64,000 nt of DNA from Flavobacteriaceae bacterium EG-1 (GTDB taxonomy: Bacteria > Bacteroidota > Bacteroidia > Flavobacteriales > Flavobacteriaceae), in NCBI RefSeq assembly GCF_009649685.1, contig NZ_WJPK01000004.1, forward strand, positions 62,001 through 126,000, read 5' to 3'. The position numbers were made by a program, and so were the translations under genes. Shown piece after piece: positions 35,718 through 44,745 of the stretch. Every line of letters starts with the position of its first letter. Within the stretch, counting starts at the first letter, position 1. The notes under the pieces were generated by a model, which was given only the letters and a program-made list of their open reading frames with translations, was not told the DNA's origin and ran no database searches.

Positions 35718-35817
35718 AGCTAAATTATATAATGTTTGGACTAATTTTCTTTTCAACAGTTTAACGTATATATTAAAGAAATATGATGGAAAGTCGACCA
35801 AATGAATAGGCTTATCG

Positions 35818-35825
35818 TATTTTTG
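35818..35825 (+). promoter_or_regulatory. -7 box of rimO
   Basis: TATTTTTG, a full TAnnTTTG match, 37 nt before the rimO start. No clear -33 TTG. Confidence 0.45.
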
Positions 35826-35862
35826 CCCTTGCTTACTATATTAATAGTGGTTATTTACACCT

Positions 35863-37167
35863 ATGAGAACAAAAACGCTTAAAAAGAACAAAATTAATGT
35901 TGTAACCTTAGGTTGCTCTAAAAATGTATACGACTCTGAAGTACTTATGGGGCAACTAAAAGCAAATGACAAAGAAGTTGTTCATGAAGAAGAAGGAAAT
36001 GTAGTCGTTATAAATACTTGTGGATTTATTGCAAATGCTAAGGAAGAGAGTGTAAATACGATTCTTGAATATGTTCAGAAAAAAGAGGCTGGTGAGGTTG
36101 ATAAGGTTTTTGTTACTGGATGCTTAAGTGAGCGATACAAACCAGACCTACAAAAAGAAATTCCAAATGTTGATGAATATTTTGGCACTAGTGAATTACC
36201 AAATTTATTAAAAGCATTAGGTGCCGATTATAAACACGAGCTCATTGGTGAACGTTTAACCACTACCCCAAAAAATTATGCTTATTTAAAAATTGCTGAA
36301 GGTTGCGATAGACCTTGCTCCTTTTGTGCCATACCTATAATGCGTGGAAAGCACAAAAGTACTCCAATCGAAGAATTGGTGACGGAAGCAGAAAAACTAG
36401 CTGCAAAAGGTGTAAAAGAGCTAATATTAATTGCGCAAGATTTAACTTATTACGGACTCGATTTATATAAAAAACGGAATCTTGCAGAATTACTAGAAAA
36501 CCTGGTAAAAGTTGAAGGCATTGAATGGATTCGTCTTCACTATGCTTTTCCTACCGGCTTTCCTATGGAAGTGCTTGACGTTATGAAACGAGAATCAAAA
36601 GTTTGTAATTATATAGATATCCCTTTACAACATATTTCAGATGTTATTTTAAAAAGTATGCGTCGTGGTACAACAAAAGAAAAAACTACGAAACTTTTAC
36701 AAGATTTTAGAGTAGCCGTGCCCAATATGGCGATTAGGACAACACTAATTGTGGGGTACCCTGGGGAAACAGAAGAAGATTTTCAGACCTTAAAGAAATG
36801 GGTTGAAGAAATGCGTTTTGAGCGATTGGGCTGCTTTACTTATAGTCATGAAGAGAATACGCATGCTTTTTCATTAGTAGATGATGTACCGGAAGCCATA
36901 AAGCAAGAACGTGCCAATGAAATTATGGAATTACAATCACAAATTTCATGGGAGCTTAATCAAGAAAAAATTGGAAAAACATTTAAATGCATTATTGACC
37001 GCAAAGAAGGTAATCATTTTGTAGGGCGTACCGAATTTGACTCTCCCGATGTTGACAATGAAGTATTAATTGATGCCACCAAACACTATTTAAAACATGG
37101 TGAATTTTACGACATTGAGATTACGGAGGCTGCTGACTTTGATTTATACGGTGAACCAAAACTGTAA
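35863..37167 (+). CDS. rimO: Ribosomal protein S12 methylthiotransferase RimO
   Basis: A radical SAM enzyme (434 aa) that adds a methylthio group to Asp of ribosomal protein uS12. The N-terminal MTTase domain (about 10-130) carries the cysteines of the second Fe-S cluster (LGCSKN, NTCGF, TGCLSE). The radical SAM motif is CDRPCSFC (about 148-155). A TRAM domain closes the protein (about 370-434). The length and the SKN after the first Cys separate RimO from MiaB. Monocistronic. Confidence 0.94.
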   Translation: MRTKTLKKNKINVVTLGCSKNVYDSEVLMGQLKANDKEVVHEEEGNVVVINTCGFIANAKEESVNTILEYVQKKEAGEVDKVFVTGCLSERYKPDLQKEIPNVDEYFGTSELPNLLKALGADYKHELIGERLTTTPKNYAYLKIAEGCDRPCSFCAIPIMRGKHKSTPIEELVTEAEKLAAKGVKELILIAQDLTYYGLDLYKKRNLAELLENLVKVEGIEWIRLHYAFPTGFPMEVLDVMKRESKVCNYIDIPLQHISDVILKSMRRGTTKEKTTKLLQDFRVAVPNMAIRTTLIVGYPGETEEDFQTLKKWVEEMRFERLGCFTYSHEENTHAFSLVDDVPEAIKQERANEIMELQSQISWELNQEKIGKTFKCIIDRKEGNHFVGRTEFDSPDVDNEVLIDATKHYLKHGEFYDIEITEAADFDLYGEPKL

Positions 37168-37210
37168 TCTAACAATTAACAAATTAATATAAGTATTTAA
37201 GGTAGACATT

Positions 37211-37236
37211 GCTGTACTTTAAACAGAAAGTACAGC
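37211..37236. promoter_or_regulatory. Perfect 10-bp inverted repeat, probable operator
   Basis: GCTGTACTTT and AAAGTACAGC flank AAACAG. No T-run follows on either strand, so a terminator is unlikely. It lies about 30 nt upstream of a TATTTTAG -7-like box (37253-37260) for the SMP-30 gene, where a regulator would act. Confidence 0.5.
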
Positions 37237-37288
37237 ATACGTATAAATTCGCTATTTTAGAAGGATTCAACTAAACTCTTAAACTAAA

Positions 37289-38287
37289 ATGTCGCTCATT
37301 AAAATATTCTATCAACTTGTTTTACCCTGTTTTTTTATTTTGAACTGCCAGGCGCAGCACAATTTTAAAATCGAAATTCTAGATAATACTGCCCTCCAAT
37401 TAATAGACCCCAATGCTGAAATAAAAGTTATTGGTAAAGGATTCAACTGGACGGAAGGAACACTTTACATAGAAGAGGGAGATTACCTCCTTTTTTCTGA
37501 TATTCCAAGTAATACCGTTTTTAAAATAAATGCCAAAGGTGAAAAATCGGTGTTTTTAAAACCATCTGGTTATTTGGGTGAAAAATCATATGGGGATGAA
37601 CCAGGTTCAAATGGACTTCTGCTTAATGAAAAAAAAGAGTTAGTCTTATTACAACACGGGGAACGCCAAGTGGCTAAAATGAATAGTGACTTAAAAAAAC
37701 CGAAAGCGGAATATACGGTTCTAGTAAACAACTTTAAAGGTAAACGATTTAACAGCCCTAATGATGGCGTATTTGATAGTACCGGAAATTTGTATTTCAC
37801 AGACCCTCCTTATGGTCTTCCTAAAAAAATGGATGATCCAGCAAAAGAGTTAGATTTTCAAGGTGTTTATTGTTTATTACAATCAGGTGAATTAAAATTA
37901 ATTGATAAGTTATCACGTCCTAATGGAATAGCACTGTCTCCGGACGAAACAAAATTGTATGTTGCAGTTTCGGATCCTAAACATGCCGTTTGGTATCAAT
38001 ATGATGTAACAGATATTGGTACTGTAGAAAATAAACAATTACTATTTGATGTTACCAACCTTGTTGGTAAGGAAGGACAAAAAGGACTTCCTGATGGGAT
38101 GAAAATACATAGTTCCGGACATATTTTTGCGACAGGTCCTGGCGGTGTTTTTATTTTGAATCCCGCGGGTAAACCAATTGCAAGAATACATACGGGCCAA
38201 GCAACCGCAAACTGTGCTTTTTCCAACGACGAAAAGCGCTTGTTCTTAGCTGCAGATGATTATGTTTTGGAAGTAACCCTTAAATAA
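37289..38287 (+). CDS. SMP-30/gluconolactonase-family protein, secreted
   Basis: A six-bladed beta-propeller (332 aa) of the SMP-30/LRE group with an N-terminal signal region ending near NCQAQ. Metal-site residues are visible as the Glu in FNWTEG, the Asn in FNSPNDGVFD and the Asp in GLPDGMK. It is likely a lactonase for sugar acids in the periplasm, though the substrate is not shown. A possible operator lies upstream, so it may be an inducible single gene. Confidence 0.85.
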   Translation: MSLIKIFYQLVLPCFFILNCQAQHNFKIEILDNTALQLIDPNAEIKVIGKGFNWTEGTLYIEEGDYLLFSDIPSNTVFKINAKGEKSVFLKPSGYLGEKSYGDEPGSNGLLLNEKKELVLLQHGERQVAKMNSDLKKPKAEYTVLVNNFKGKRFNSPNDGVFDSTGNLYFTDPPYGLPKKMDDPAKELDFQGVYCLLQSGELKLIDKLSRPNGIALSPDETKLYVAVSDPKHAVWYQYDVTDIGTVENKQLLFDVTNLVGKEGQKGLPDGMKIHSSGHIFATGPGGVFILNPAGKPIARIHTGQATANCAFSNDEKRLFLAADDYVLEVTLK

Positions 38288-38313
38288 TTTAAAACTAATT
38301 ATTGATAAAAAAA

Positions 38314-39105
38314 CTATTGTCTTAGCTCCTGTATAAACGTCGTTATTTCACCTACCGGAGCAGTCCATATTTCATTTTTAGGATCTTTAAGATAAGGCAA
38401 CAATTTTTCAAGCATCGCAACCTCTGTAGTTTGAATATTCTCATCACCAATATCATGACCTGCAAGTATTAACCACAAATTATTTGCTTTAGCATGCTCA
38501 ATAAGCTCCATAATTTCTTCAAAACTCTTTCCATCCATTTCAACTCCTGTTAGCTGAGACAAATCGCAAAAAGCTGGATCATTAGGAACTTCATCAAGCC
38601 AAGTTCTACCTGAAGTAAATTGTTTTGCTATTACGGGTACATAACTCATAGTTGCTTCTCCCCTACCTACAAAAGTTTGCCCGCAAGGGTAAGCAAAAAC
38701 ACTAGGTTCTACACCTAGCATTTCTTTAACTTTATTATTAGCTTCCTTTAGTTCTTTGCGCATTTGATCAATAGAATATTCTTCCAAAGCTTCATTTCTT
38801 GCCCACAAGAAATTTCCTGAGCAGGGATGATTTAGCGAGTGATTACCTATTTCATGACCATTTTTCGCAGCTTCTTTCCATTTGTCAATTTCCTCCATCA
38901 TTAAAGAAGGAACGACATAAAAAGTAGCCTTTATATCATATTCATCTAAAATGGGAGTTCCCGTAACAACCTGACTGCTTCGCCCGTCATCCCACGTTAA
39001 ACTAACAGCCATTTTATTTTCATTAGGCCATTTAAATGAATCCGATTTTTGAGGGAAAATTAAACTTGAACCTAGCATAAGGAGTAGCAGAATGTAAGTT
39101 TTCAT
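38314..39105 (-). CDS. Polysaccharide deacetylase (NodB domain), secreted
   Basis: A 263-residue carbohydrate esterase family 4 protein with a signal peptide (about 1-18). Motif 1 TWDDG (about 37-41) supplies the catalytic base and a metal Asp. Motif 2 GNHSLNHP (about 91-98) gives the two metal His. Motif 3 contains FAYPCGQ. It removes acetyl groups from an envelope or extracellular glycan, not further specified. It is convergent with the SMP-30 gene. Confidence 0.87.
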   Translation of the reverse strand: MKTYILLLLMLGSSLIFPQKSDSFKWPNENKMAVSLTWDDGRSSQVVTGTPILDEYDIKATFYVVPSLMMEEIDKWKEAAKNGHEIGNHSLNHPCSGNFLWARNEALEEYSIDQMRKELKEANNKVKEMLGVEPSVFAYPCGQTFVGRGEATMSYVPVIAKQFTSGRTWLDEVPNDPAFCDLSQLTGVEMDGKSFEEIMELIEHAKANNLWLILAGHDIGDENIQTTEVAMLEKLLPYLKDPKNEIWTAPVGEITTFIQELRQ

Positions 39106-39150
39106 ATTTAATTTATTTTGTGGTAATTAATATAGATAATTTAATTTGTA

Positions 39151-39195
39151 AAAAAAAAGCTCCGTCACAAGTTCATTTTACGCTTGTAACGGAGC
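39151..39195 (-). terminator. Terminator of the ssb gene
   Basis: A 13-nt stem with one mismatch (GCTCCGT-ACAAG / CTTGT-ACGGAGC); on the minus strand it is followed by eight T. It lies between ssb and the deacetylase gene. Confidence 0.85.
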
Positions 39196-39217
39196 ATTAA
39201 AAAACAAATTTATTTAG

Positions 39218-39550
39218 TTATTTTCCTAACATCAAAAGCTCATTACATTTAATTTCGGTAATGTATCGCTTCTCACCTTCTTTAGTTTCGTAAGACCTAT
39301 GCGTTAATTTTCCTTCTACTGCAACTTGCTTACCTTTTACCAAATAGTTCTCTACAATCTCTGCAGTTTTACCCCAAGCTACCACGTTATGCCATTGCGT
39401 ATCCTCCACTTTTTCACCTTGAGCATTTTTATAAGAATCGCTCGTGGCTACAGAAAATTTAGCAAGTTTAGTACCGCTCGTTAAGTTTACAATTTCTGGA
39501 TCTTGTCCAAGATGTCCAATCAACTGTACTGAATTTTTTAATGCGTTCAT
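39218..39550 (-). CDS. Single-stranded DNA-binding protein, short form
   Basis: An OB-fold SSB of 110 residues. The start MNALKNSVQLIGHLGQDPEI and the WHNVVAWGKTAE block (about 53-64) are typical. It ends at NELLMLGK right after the OB fold. The disordered tail and acidic DDDIPF-type tip that recruit repair proteins are absent, so this is probably not the main replicative SSB. Monocistronic; TATGTTTG (minus strand, 39609-39616) may be its -7 box. Confidence 0.9.
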   Translation of the reverse strand: MNALKNSVQLIGHLGQDPEIVNLTSGTKLAKFSVATSDSYKNAQGEKVEDTQWHNVVAWGKTAEIVENYLVKGKQVAVEGKLTHRSYETKEGEKRYITEIKCNELLMLGK

Positions 39551-39772
39551 AATATTTATTTTAATGTTAAACAGTTAATACTACCAAAACCTCCTTGGCT
39601 TGGCTCTGCAAACATATAATCCACTAAGAACGATATTCGGTTGCAAAATAATTACTTTCGCTTGTAAACGTTTGTAAACTCTTTAAACTCTGAATTTCAA
39701 AACATTACGTAATATTTTATTCATAACACAAATCAGTGTACATTTATATAGTAAAACGTTTAGCTTAACAAA

Positions 39773-40978
39773 ATGAATAAATTTATTGCATTAATCTGCA
39801 CTATAACTTTTACTATTATTGTCATTAATTCATTAAATGGGCAGTCCATTTCGTTTGCAAAACCAGTAGATATTAGCAACGGAACTGTTTCCGGTGTTAG
39901 TGCTTTAGACGTAGCCGACTTTAACAGTGATGGACTTCTAGATGTGGCTGTTCTCGAAGGAAGTGTACATGCCAATGGTCGGTTTACACTTGCGTGGTTT
40001 GAACAAACCAAATCGACAAATTGGATTAGACATGATTTTAATATACCAATTGAATTCGACGATTTTATAGGTTCTGCTAAATGTGGTGATATCGACAACG
40101 ATGGTGATAGCGACTTAGTATTTAGTAATGATGGACATGCTACCGGACCAGTAAATATTTATCTTCTTAAAAACCCAGGGAAGACTAAAATAAGCGAACC
40201 GTGGGAATACTCTTTAATTTCAAATATTGAAGGATTTCATGCTAACGATATGCGATTATCTGATATGGATGCTGATGGTAAATTAGATATTATTGTACGA
40301 CATAAAAAACCCGAAGCTGTAAAAATTATATTTCAAAACGACAATGATACTTGGATAACTAAAACTGCTTACGAAGGTCAAGCCGGAGAAGGTTTAGCGG
40401 TTGGAGATATTAACAACGACGGAATAATTGATATTTCAATGACTGGTCATTGGCTACTTGCTCCTAAGAATCCAAGAAAAGAAGAATATTTAAAATATGA
40501 CATAGAATCTCATTATAAAGAAGTTAATAAAGGTACTAAAGAGGAAATTGGTGATATAAATAACGATGGCCACCTCGATGTTTTACTTTCTCCAGCTGAA
40601 CATTTTAAAAAATATGGCGGTGATAATTATGATTTAGCTTGGTATGAGGGCCCTCAAAAACCAATTCAATCTAAAGCATGGAAAAAACATATTATTAAAA
40701 GCAATTACAACAAAGCTCATTGCGCTAAACTTGCTGATTTCGACAACGATGGCGACTTAGATATATTAACAGCAGTTGCCTGGGATAATAGAGAAATAAA
40801 AATATATATCAACGACGAAGGAGAATTTAAAAACTCCTATCAAGTAGTAATAGGAAAAGGCATCTATTCGGGGGCCGTTGCTGATATGGATGGAGATGGT
40901 GACTTGGATATTATAGGAGAAGACAAATATTCTGTCAACTCAAAACCTTGGTTTTATGAAAATCTTCTTATAAAATAG
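39773..40978 (+). CDS. Secreted FG-GAP/VCBS-repeat beta-propeller protein
   Basis: A 401-residue exported protein (signal peptide about 1-24). It holds seven calcium-loop motifs of the form DxDxDGxxD (for example DFNSDGLLD, DIDNDGDSD, DFDNDGDLD, DMDGDGDLD), which build a seven-bladed integrin-alpha-like propeller over the whole mature chain. The role is probably binding of glycans or other envelope ligands. No C-terminal sorting domain is visible. Its neighbours give no further hint. Confidence 0.85.
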   Translation: MNKFIALICTITFTIIVINSLNGQSISFAKPVDISNGTVSGVSALDVADFNSDGLLDVAVLEGSVHANGRFTLAWFEQTKSTNWIRHDFNIPIEFDDFIGSAKCGDIDNDGDSDLVFSNDGHATGPVNIYLLKNPGKTKISEPWEYSLISNIEGFHANDMRLSDMDADGKLDIIVRHKKPEAVKIIFQNDNDTWITKTAYEGQAGEGLAVGDINNDGIIDISMTGHWLLAPKNPRKEEYLKYDIESHYKEVNKGTKEEIGDINNDGHLDVLLSPAEHFKKYGGDNYDLAWYEGPQKPIQSKAWKKHIIKSNYNKAHCAKLADFDNDGDLDILTAVAWDNREIKIYINDEGEFKNSYQVVIGKGIYSGAVADMDGDGDLDIIGEDKYSVNSKPWFYENLLIK

Positions 40979-41090
40979 TTAGATATAAATTAATCTTTTT
41001 ACTTCCAGCTAAGCGACAGGGAAATTACACAGTTCAGGAACTTTTTTTAACGTAATTTAGCGGGCTTCAAACTCATAAAAAAAATTAACA

Positions 41091-42395
41091 ATTTCACAAT
41101 TCGTACGTTATACAAATATCAATCCTGCCAACAGCCCAATTTTTTATGGCTACGTTATTTTAGTAATAGGAACCATTGGCATTTATTGTAGTATACCTGG
41201 ACAAACAATTGGAGTATCGGTATTTACAGATCCCGTAAAAAATGCCCTTGACCTCACAAGAAACCAATTTAGTAATGCTTACATGATAGGCACTATAGCA
41301 AGCTCATTAATTATTGGCAGGGCAGGAATTTGGTTCGATCAATATGGTGCACGATTAGTTGCTTTTTGTGCAGCAATAGTTTTGGCAATCTCCCTTTTCC
41401 TATGTTCCTGGTCTGTACACATGAGCACCTTTTTAAAAGAAATATTAAACCAAGACACTTGGCTGATTCCTTTTACTATAATGACCGTATTATTCTTTTT
41501 ATTACGTTTTGCAGGTCAAGGGGTGTTAACAATGGCATCGCGAAACGTAATCATGATATGGTTTGACAAAAATCGTGGAAAAGTAAATTCTTTTAGCAGT
41601 GTTGCTATATCTTTTGGCTTTTCTTCTTCCCCGCTATGGATAAATTATTTAATTGAAAATTATAATTGGCAAAGTGCATGGCAATTTCTGGGGTATGGTT
41701 TGTTGGTGGCCAGTGTATTAATTTATACTTTCTTTAAAAATAAGCCTGAAGAATTTGGGCTTTTACCAGATGGAGTACAGGAGAAATTAGAATCTAATGT
41801 AAAGACAATAGCAGTACACAAACAATTTTCTTTAAAAGAAGCAACTGCTACACGAGCATTTTGGATGTATTCTTTAATGCTATCGTTCAATAGTTTTTTT
41901 GTTACTGGTTTAACTTTCCATATTGTTTCAATATTTAAGAGTGAAGGATTTCCAAAAGAAGATGCAATTGCTATATTTTTACCAGCCTCAGTCATTGCAG
42001 TTTCGATTTCAACTATTGCCAATTTTTTAAGTGATTACCTGCAATTACGTTTATATTTATATTTAATGATTAGCGGTGGAATTATTGCTTCTATAGGATT
42101 TTTATTTCTCTCTACTACATTAGGCATTCCTTTATTAGTAATTGGATTCGGCATGATGAGCGGATTTTTCGCTGTTTTAAATACCATTGTTTGGCCACGA
42201 TTCTATGGGCGAAACAACTTAGGTGCTATCACTGGAAAAGTAATGTCATTTTTAATTTTAGCTAGTGCACTAGCCCCAAGCATTTTTAGCCTTTGCTTTA
42301 GCACTTTTGGTTCTTATCAGTTATTGGGCTGGCTAGGACTAATATTTTTGACTTTTTTAGTTTTAGGATCTTTGAAAGCCCGAAATCCTCAGTAA
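41091..42395 (+). CDS. MFS transporter without a canonical start codon
   Basis: A major facilitator protein with about 12 helices (IIGRAGIWFDQYGARL is the motif A loop region). The first ATG, at 41283, would cut off helix 1. The frame stays open and clearly coding back to the stop at 41076, through SPIFYGYVILVIGTIGIY and TRNQFSNAY, yet it contains no ATG, GTG, TTG or CTG. I place the start at an ATT (41091), giving about 434 residues, a normal MFS length. A TAATTTAG box at 41053-41060 suits that start. The alternatives are a frameshift near the A8 run at 41077-41084 or a decayed gene. Confidence 0.75.
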   Translation: MSQFVRYTNINPANSPIFYGYVILVIGTIGIYCSIPGQTIGVSVFTDPVKNALDLTRNQFSNAYMIGTIASSLIIGRAGIWFDQYGARLVAFCAAIVLAISLFLCSWSVHMSTFLKEILNQDTWLIPFTIMTVLFFLLRFAGQGVLTMASRNVIMIWFDKNRGKVNSFSSVAISFGFSSSPLWINYLIENYNWQSAWQFLGYGLLVASVLIYTFFKNKPEEFGLLPDGVQEKLESNVKTIAVHKQFSLKEATATRAFWMYSLMLSFNSFFVTGLTFHIVSIFKSEGFPKEDAIAIFLPASVIAVSISTIANFLSDYLQLRLYLYLMISGGIIASIGFLFLSTTLGIPLLVIGFGMMSGFFAVLNTIVWPRFYGRNNLGAITGKVMSFLILASALAPSIFSLCFSTFGSYQLLGWLGLIFLTFLVLGSLKARNPQ

Positions 42396-42492
42396 AAAAT
42401 AATAGGGCATTTTAATCAAAATATTACTTTAAAGTATCTTGCGTAAATAGCAATCATATTTTTAACATAACATTCATCTTTAATTGTGTATT

Positions 42493-42912
42493 ATGAAACT
42501 TGTTATTGACCCAAAAGTAAAATCAGTTTTTGACAGCTATCCAGCTTCAATTCAACCCAAACTGTTTAGGATACGAGAACTAATTATAACTACTGCTTCT
42601 GAAATTGAAAATCTCCAATATTTAGAAGAAACATTAAAGTGGGGTGAACCTAGTTACTTAACAAAATATGGCAGTACAATACGAATGGATTGGAAACATA
42701 AAAACCCTGATCAATATGCAATTTATTTTAAGTGCACTTCTAAACTAATCCCAACTTTTAAAGCTGTATATAAAAACACATTTAACTACGAAGGAAACAG
42801 GGCTATAATTTTTAATTTATTTGAGGGGATACCAGAGAAAGAATTAAAACATTGCATTTTAATGGCATTAACATATCATAAAATAAAACATTTACCATTC
42901 CTTGGAGCATAA
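42493..42912 (+). CDS. DUF1801 protein
   Basis: A 139-residue protein of the DUF1801 (YdhG/YjbR-like) group. LKWGEPSYLTKYGSTIRMDW (about 53-72) is the conserved core and a compact alpha/beta fold is expected. Function unknown. I use the ATG at 42493; a TTG three codons earlier is in frame. It is followed after 59 nt by the DUF1059 gene. Confidence 0.83.
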   Translation: MKLVIDPKVKSVFDSYPASIQPKLFRIRELIITTASEIENLQYLEETLKWGEPSYLTKYGSTIRMDWKHKNPDQYAIYFKCTSKLIPTFKAVYKNTFNYEGNRAIIFNLFEGIPEKELKHCILMALTYHKIKHLPFLGA

Positions 42913-42971
42913 CATTACCTATTACTTAATTTAATTCTTGTATTTTTAATTAAACAAAAGACATTTAGATT

Positions 42972-43202
42972 ATGAAAACAATGACTTGCAAACAATTAGG
43001 TGGTGCTTGCGAAATGGAATTTAAAGCCAATACTTTTGAAGAAATTGCTGAATTAAGTAAAAAACATGGTGCTGAAATGTTTCAAGCTGGAGATACAGCA
43101 CATTTAGCTGCCATGGGAGCAATGAAAGATTTAATGCAACAACCCGGTGCTATGCAAGCATGGTTTACCAAAAAGAAAGCAGAATTCGACGCTATTAAAT
43201 AA
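42972..43202 (+). CDS. DUF1059 small protein
   Basis: A 76-residue protein of the DUF1059 family, full length, beginning MKTMTCKQLGGACEMEF with the two conserved cysteines (C6 and C13). A helical remainder is rich in Met and Ala. Function unknown; the cysteine pair could bind metal. It is convergent with the pyrophosphohydrolase gene, 6 nt apart. Confidence 0.83.
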   Translation: MKTMTCKQLGGACEMEFKANTFEEIAELSKKHGAEMFQAGDTAHLAAMGAMKDLMQQPGAMQAWFTKKKAEFDAIK

Positions 43203-43208
43203 ATTATA

Positions 43209-43598
43209 TTATTTTTTTTCTAAAATTTCTTTAATATTAGGTTTAAAATAACTTGGCCCTTTAAGTACTTTTCCGTCTTCGCGGTAGATTGGTTTTCCGT
43301 CTGCTCCTAATTTACTCATGTTACTTCGCTGAATTTCTTCAAAGACTTCTTCAATTTTATATTGCATTCCATGTTCGAGAATTGTACCACACAAGATGTA
43401 CAGCATATCACCTAATGCATCAGCAACTTCAACCATATCGTCATTTTGTGCAGCCTCTAAGTACTCTTTATTTTCTTCATCCATCAAATTAAACCTCAGC
43501 ATATTCTTTGCTTCACCTAAATTAGCTCTTTGTACTTGGGATACGCCCAAACCGAACGAAGTATGAAACAATTCAACTGCATCTATTTTACTTTTCAT
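43209..43598 (-). CDS. MazG-like nucleoside triphosphate pyrophosphohydrolase
   Basis: An all-alpha NTP pyrophosphatase (129 aa). The metal-binding pattern is EENKEYLEA followed by EVADALGDMLYI (about 36-69), the EExxE and ExxxD motifs of the MazG/HisE superfamily. It probably clears non-canonical NTPs; HisE activity is less likely outside a his operon. Monocistronic on the minus strand. Confidence 0.85.
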   Translation of the reverse strand: MKSKIDAVELFHTSFGLGVSQVQRANLGEAKNMLRFNLMDEENKEYLEAAQNDDMVEVADALGDMLYILCGTILEHGMQYKIEEVFEEIQRSNMSKLGADGKPIYREDGKVLKGPSYFKPNIKEILEKK

Positions 43599-43639
43599 AT
43601 TCTTCTTATTTGAATTAGATTTGCGTAAAAATATGCAAT

Positions 43640-43825
43640 ATGTTCAGCACAGGACAAATCATTTTCGCTTTACTTTTTATATTTGTTTTTGCTATAGCAC
43701 TTGGCTACGCCTATAAAGGTGATAGAAAACTACACAGTAAAAATTATAAAGGTGTTAAATGGGTCGCAATCACTTTTATTCTATTTATAGTCATACTTTA
43801 TGCGTTAAAACACGTGCTTCGCTAA
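43640..43825 (+). CDS. Two-helix small membrane protein
   Basis: A 61-residue protein with two hydrophobic helices (about 6-24 and 44-60) joined by a basic loop (YKGDRKLHSKNYKGVK), so both ends probably face the periplasm. Not recognised beyond resembling small conserved proteins of this family. It is divergent from the MazG-like gene and lies 124 nt before the microprotein gene at 43950. Confidence 0.65.
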   Translation: MFSTGQIIFALLFIFVFAIALGYAYKGDRKLHSKNYKGVKWVAITFILFIVILYALKHVLR

Positions 43826-43949
43826 ATTTTCGCAACGTCTCTTTATTCCTACACCACATAAAATAACAATTTCACAACAATTCCATTTAAAATCACTATT
43901 TCCATACGAAAACCCTTTAATTTTACGTTAAATTAGTAAAGGGCGAACA

Positions 43950-44120
43950 ATGATTACATTCTTTAGCATACTATTAGTACTTATTGCGGTTAATGCAGTT
44001 TTAATGATTTTTAGTTTGAATAGCGTTGATTCTTCGGACAAAAAACCTGAAAAAGATATTATAAACGATGTTATTTCAAAAGCATATCGCATAAACTTTA
44101 CTTCTTCTAATGAAGCTTAA
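43950..44120 (+). CDS. 56-residue membrane microprotein, paralogue of 6728
   Basis: A single-pass microprotein. The N-terminal helix MITFFSILLVLIAVNAVLMI matches the 29-residue protein at 6728 at most positions (identical MITFF, IL, AVN, VL). A polar C-terminal tail of about 30 residues, rich in Asp, Lys and Ser, is absent from the shorter one. Upstream, GTTAAATTAGTAA (43927-43939) matches 12 of 13 bases of the motif before the paralogue. Function unknown. The shared N-terminus with different tails suggests a common membrane partner. Confidence 0.65.
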   Translation: MITFFSILLVLIAVNAVLMIFSLNSVDSSDKKPEKDIINDVISKAYRINFTSSNEA

Positions 44121-44211
44121 AGCTGACCATTTTTTTTAACTCACTCTTATTATCATTTTACTTATAGGTAAACTTCAGACCTTTTTTATTTAATTATTGT
44201 ATTTTTCGTAC

Positions 44212-44583
44212 ATGAAACAATTCCTACTTGTTTTTTTGGGCGGAGGCGTCGGTAGCGTATTACGTTATGCTATTGCTAAATCTTTTAATGGTTATTTTCA
44301 ACATTTCTATTTAGGAACCTTTTTAGTTAACATAATAGGTTGTCTGATTATTGGCTTTATACTGGGTTTAACTGCCAAAAATAATTTTATTAATGACAAC
44401 TATACCTTACTACTAGCAACTGGGTTCTGTGGAGGATTTACCACATTTTCTTCTTTTGCTTTTGAAAAACATACCTTATTAAGTGCAGGCGAGTACTTTA
44501 ACTTTTCTATTTATACCATTTCAAGTATTGTAATCGGAATACTTGCTGTTGTCTTGGGTTTATGGTTATCCAAATTAACCTAA
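44212..44583 (+). CDS. crcB: Fluoride channel CrcB/FluC
   Basis: A four-helix membrane protein (123 aa from the ATG at 44212) that exports fluoride as a dual-topology dimer. GGGVGSVLRY at the start and GFCGGFTTFSSFAFE (about 73-87) with the central sodium/fluoride-site residues are intact. An in-frame TTG upstream adds five residues. I looked for a fluoride riboswitch in the 90 nt before it and did not see one. A 10-bp hairpin follows the gene. Confidence 0.92.
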   Translation: MKQFLLVFLGGGVGSVLRYAIAKSFNGYFQHFYLGTFLVNIIGCLIIGFILGLTAKNNFINDNYTLLLATGFCGGFTTFSSFAFEKHTLLSAGEYFNFSIYTISSIVIGILAVVLGLWLSKLT

Positions 44584-44594
44584 CCGTTTAACGC

Positions 44595-44621
44595 TACATT
44601 ACTAATCTTTATAGTAATGTA
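44595..44621. repeat. Inverted repeat after crcB
   Basis: TACATTACTA and TAGTAATGTA flank a 7-nt loop, a perfect 10-bp stem without a T-run. It may protect or end the crcB mRNA. Confidence 0.4.
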
Positions 44622-44745
44622 TAGCAATCTATTTTCACACCCTTCTATTTCAACTTTATAAGATCTTCCAATACACTTTGATAATTATCATTCATTAACC
44701 TTCATTTTTTCATATTTCAAATATTCTATTCTTTTTAATGCATAC

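Noticed and set aside
41283-42395. ATG at 41283 as true start of the MFS transporter
   Set aside because: It removes the first membrane helix, while the upstream in-frame sequence clearly encodes it.
44121-44211. Fluoride riboswitch in front of crcB
   Set aside because: The expected GGNGAUGG...CGCC core and pseudoknot could not be found in this AT-rich leader.
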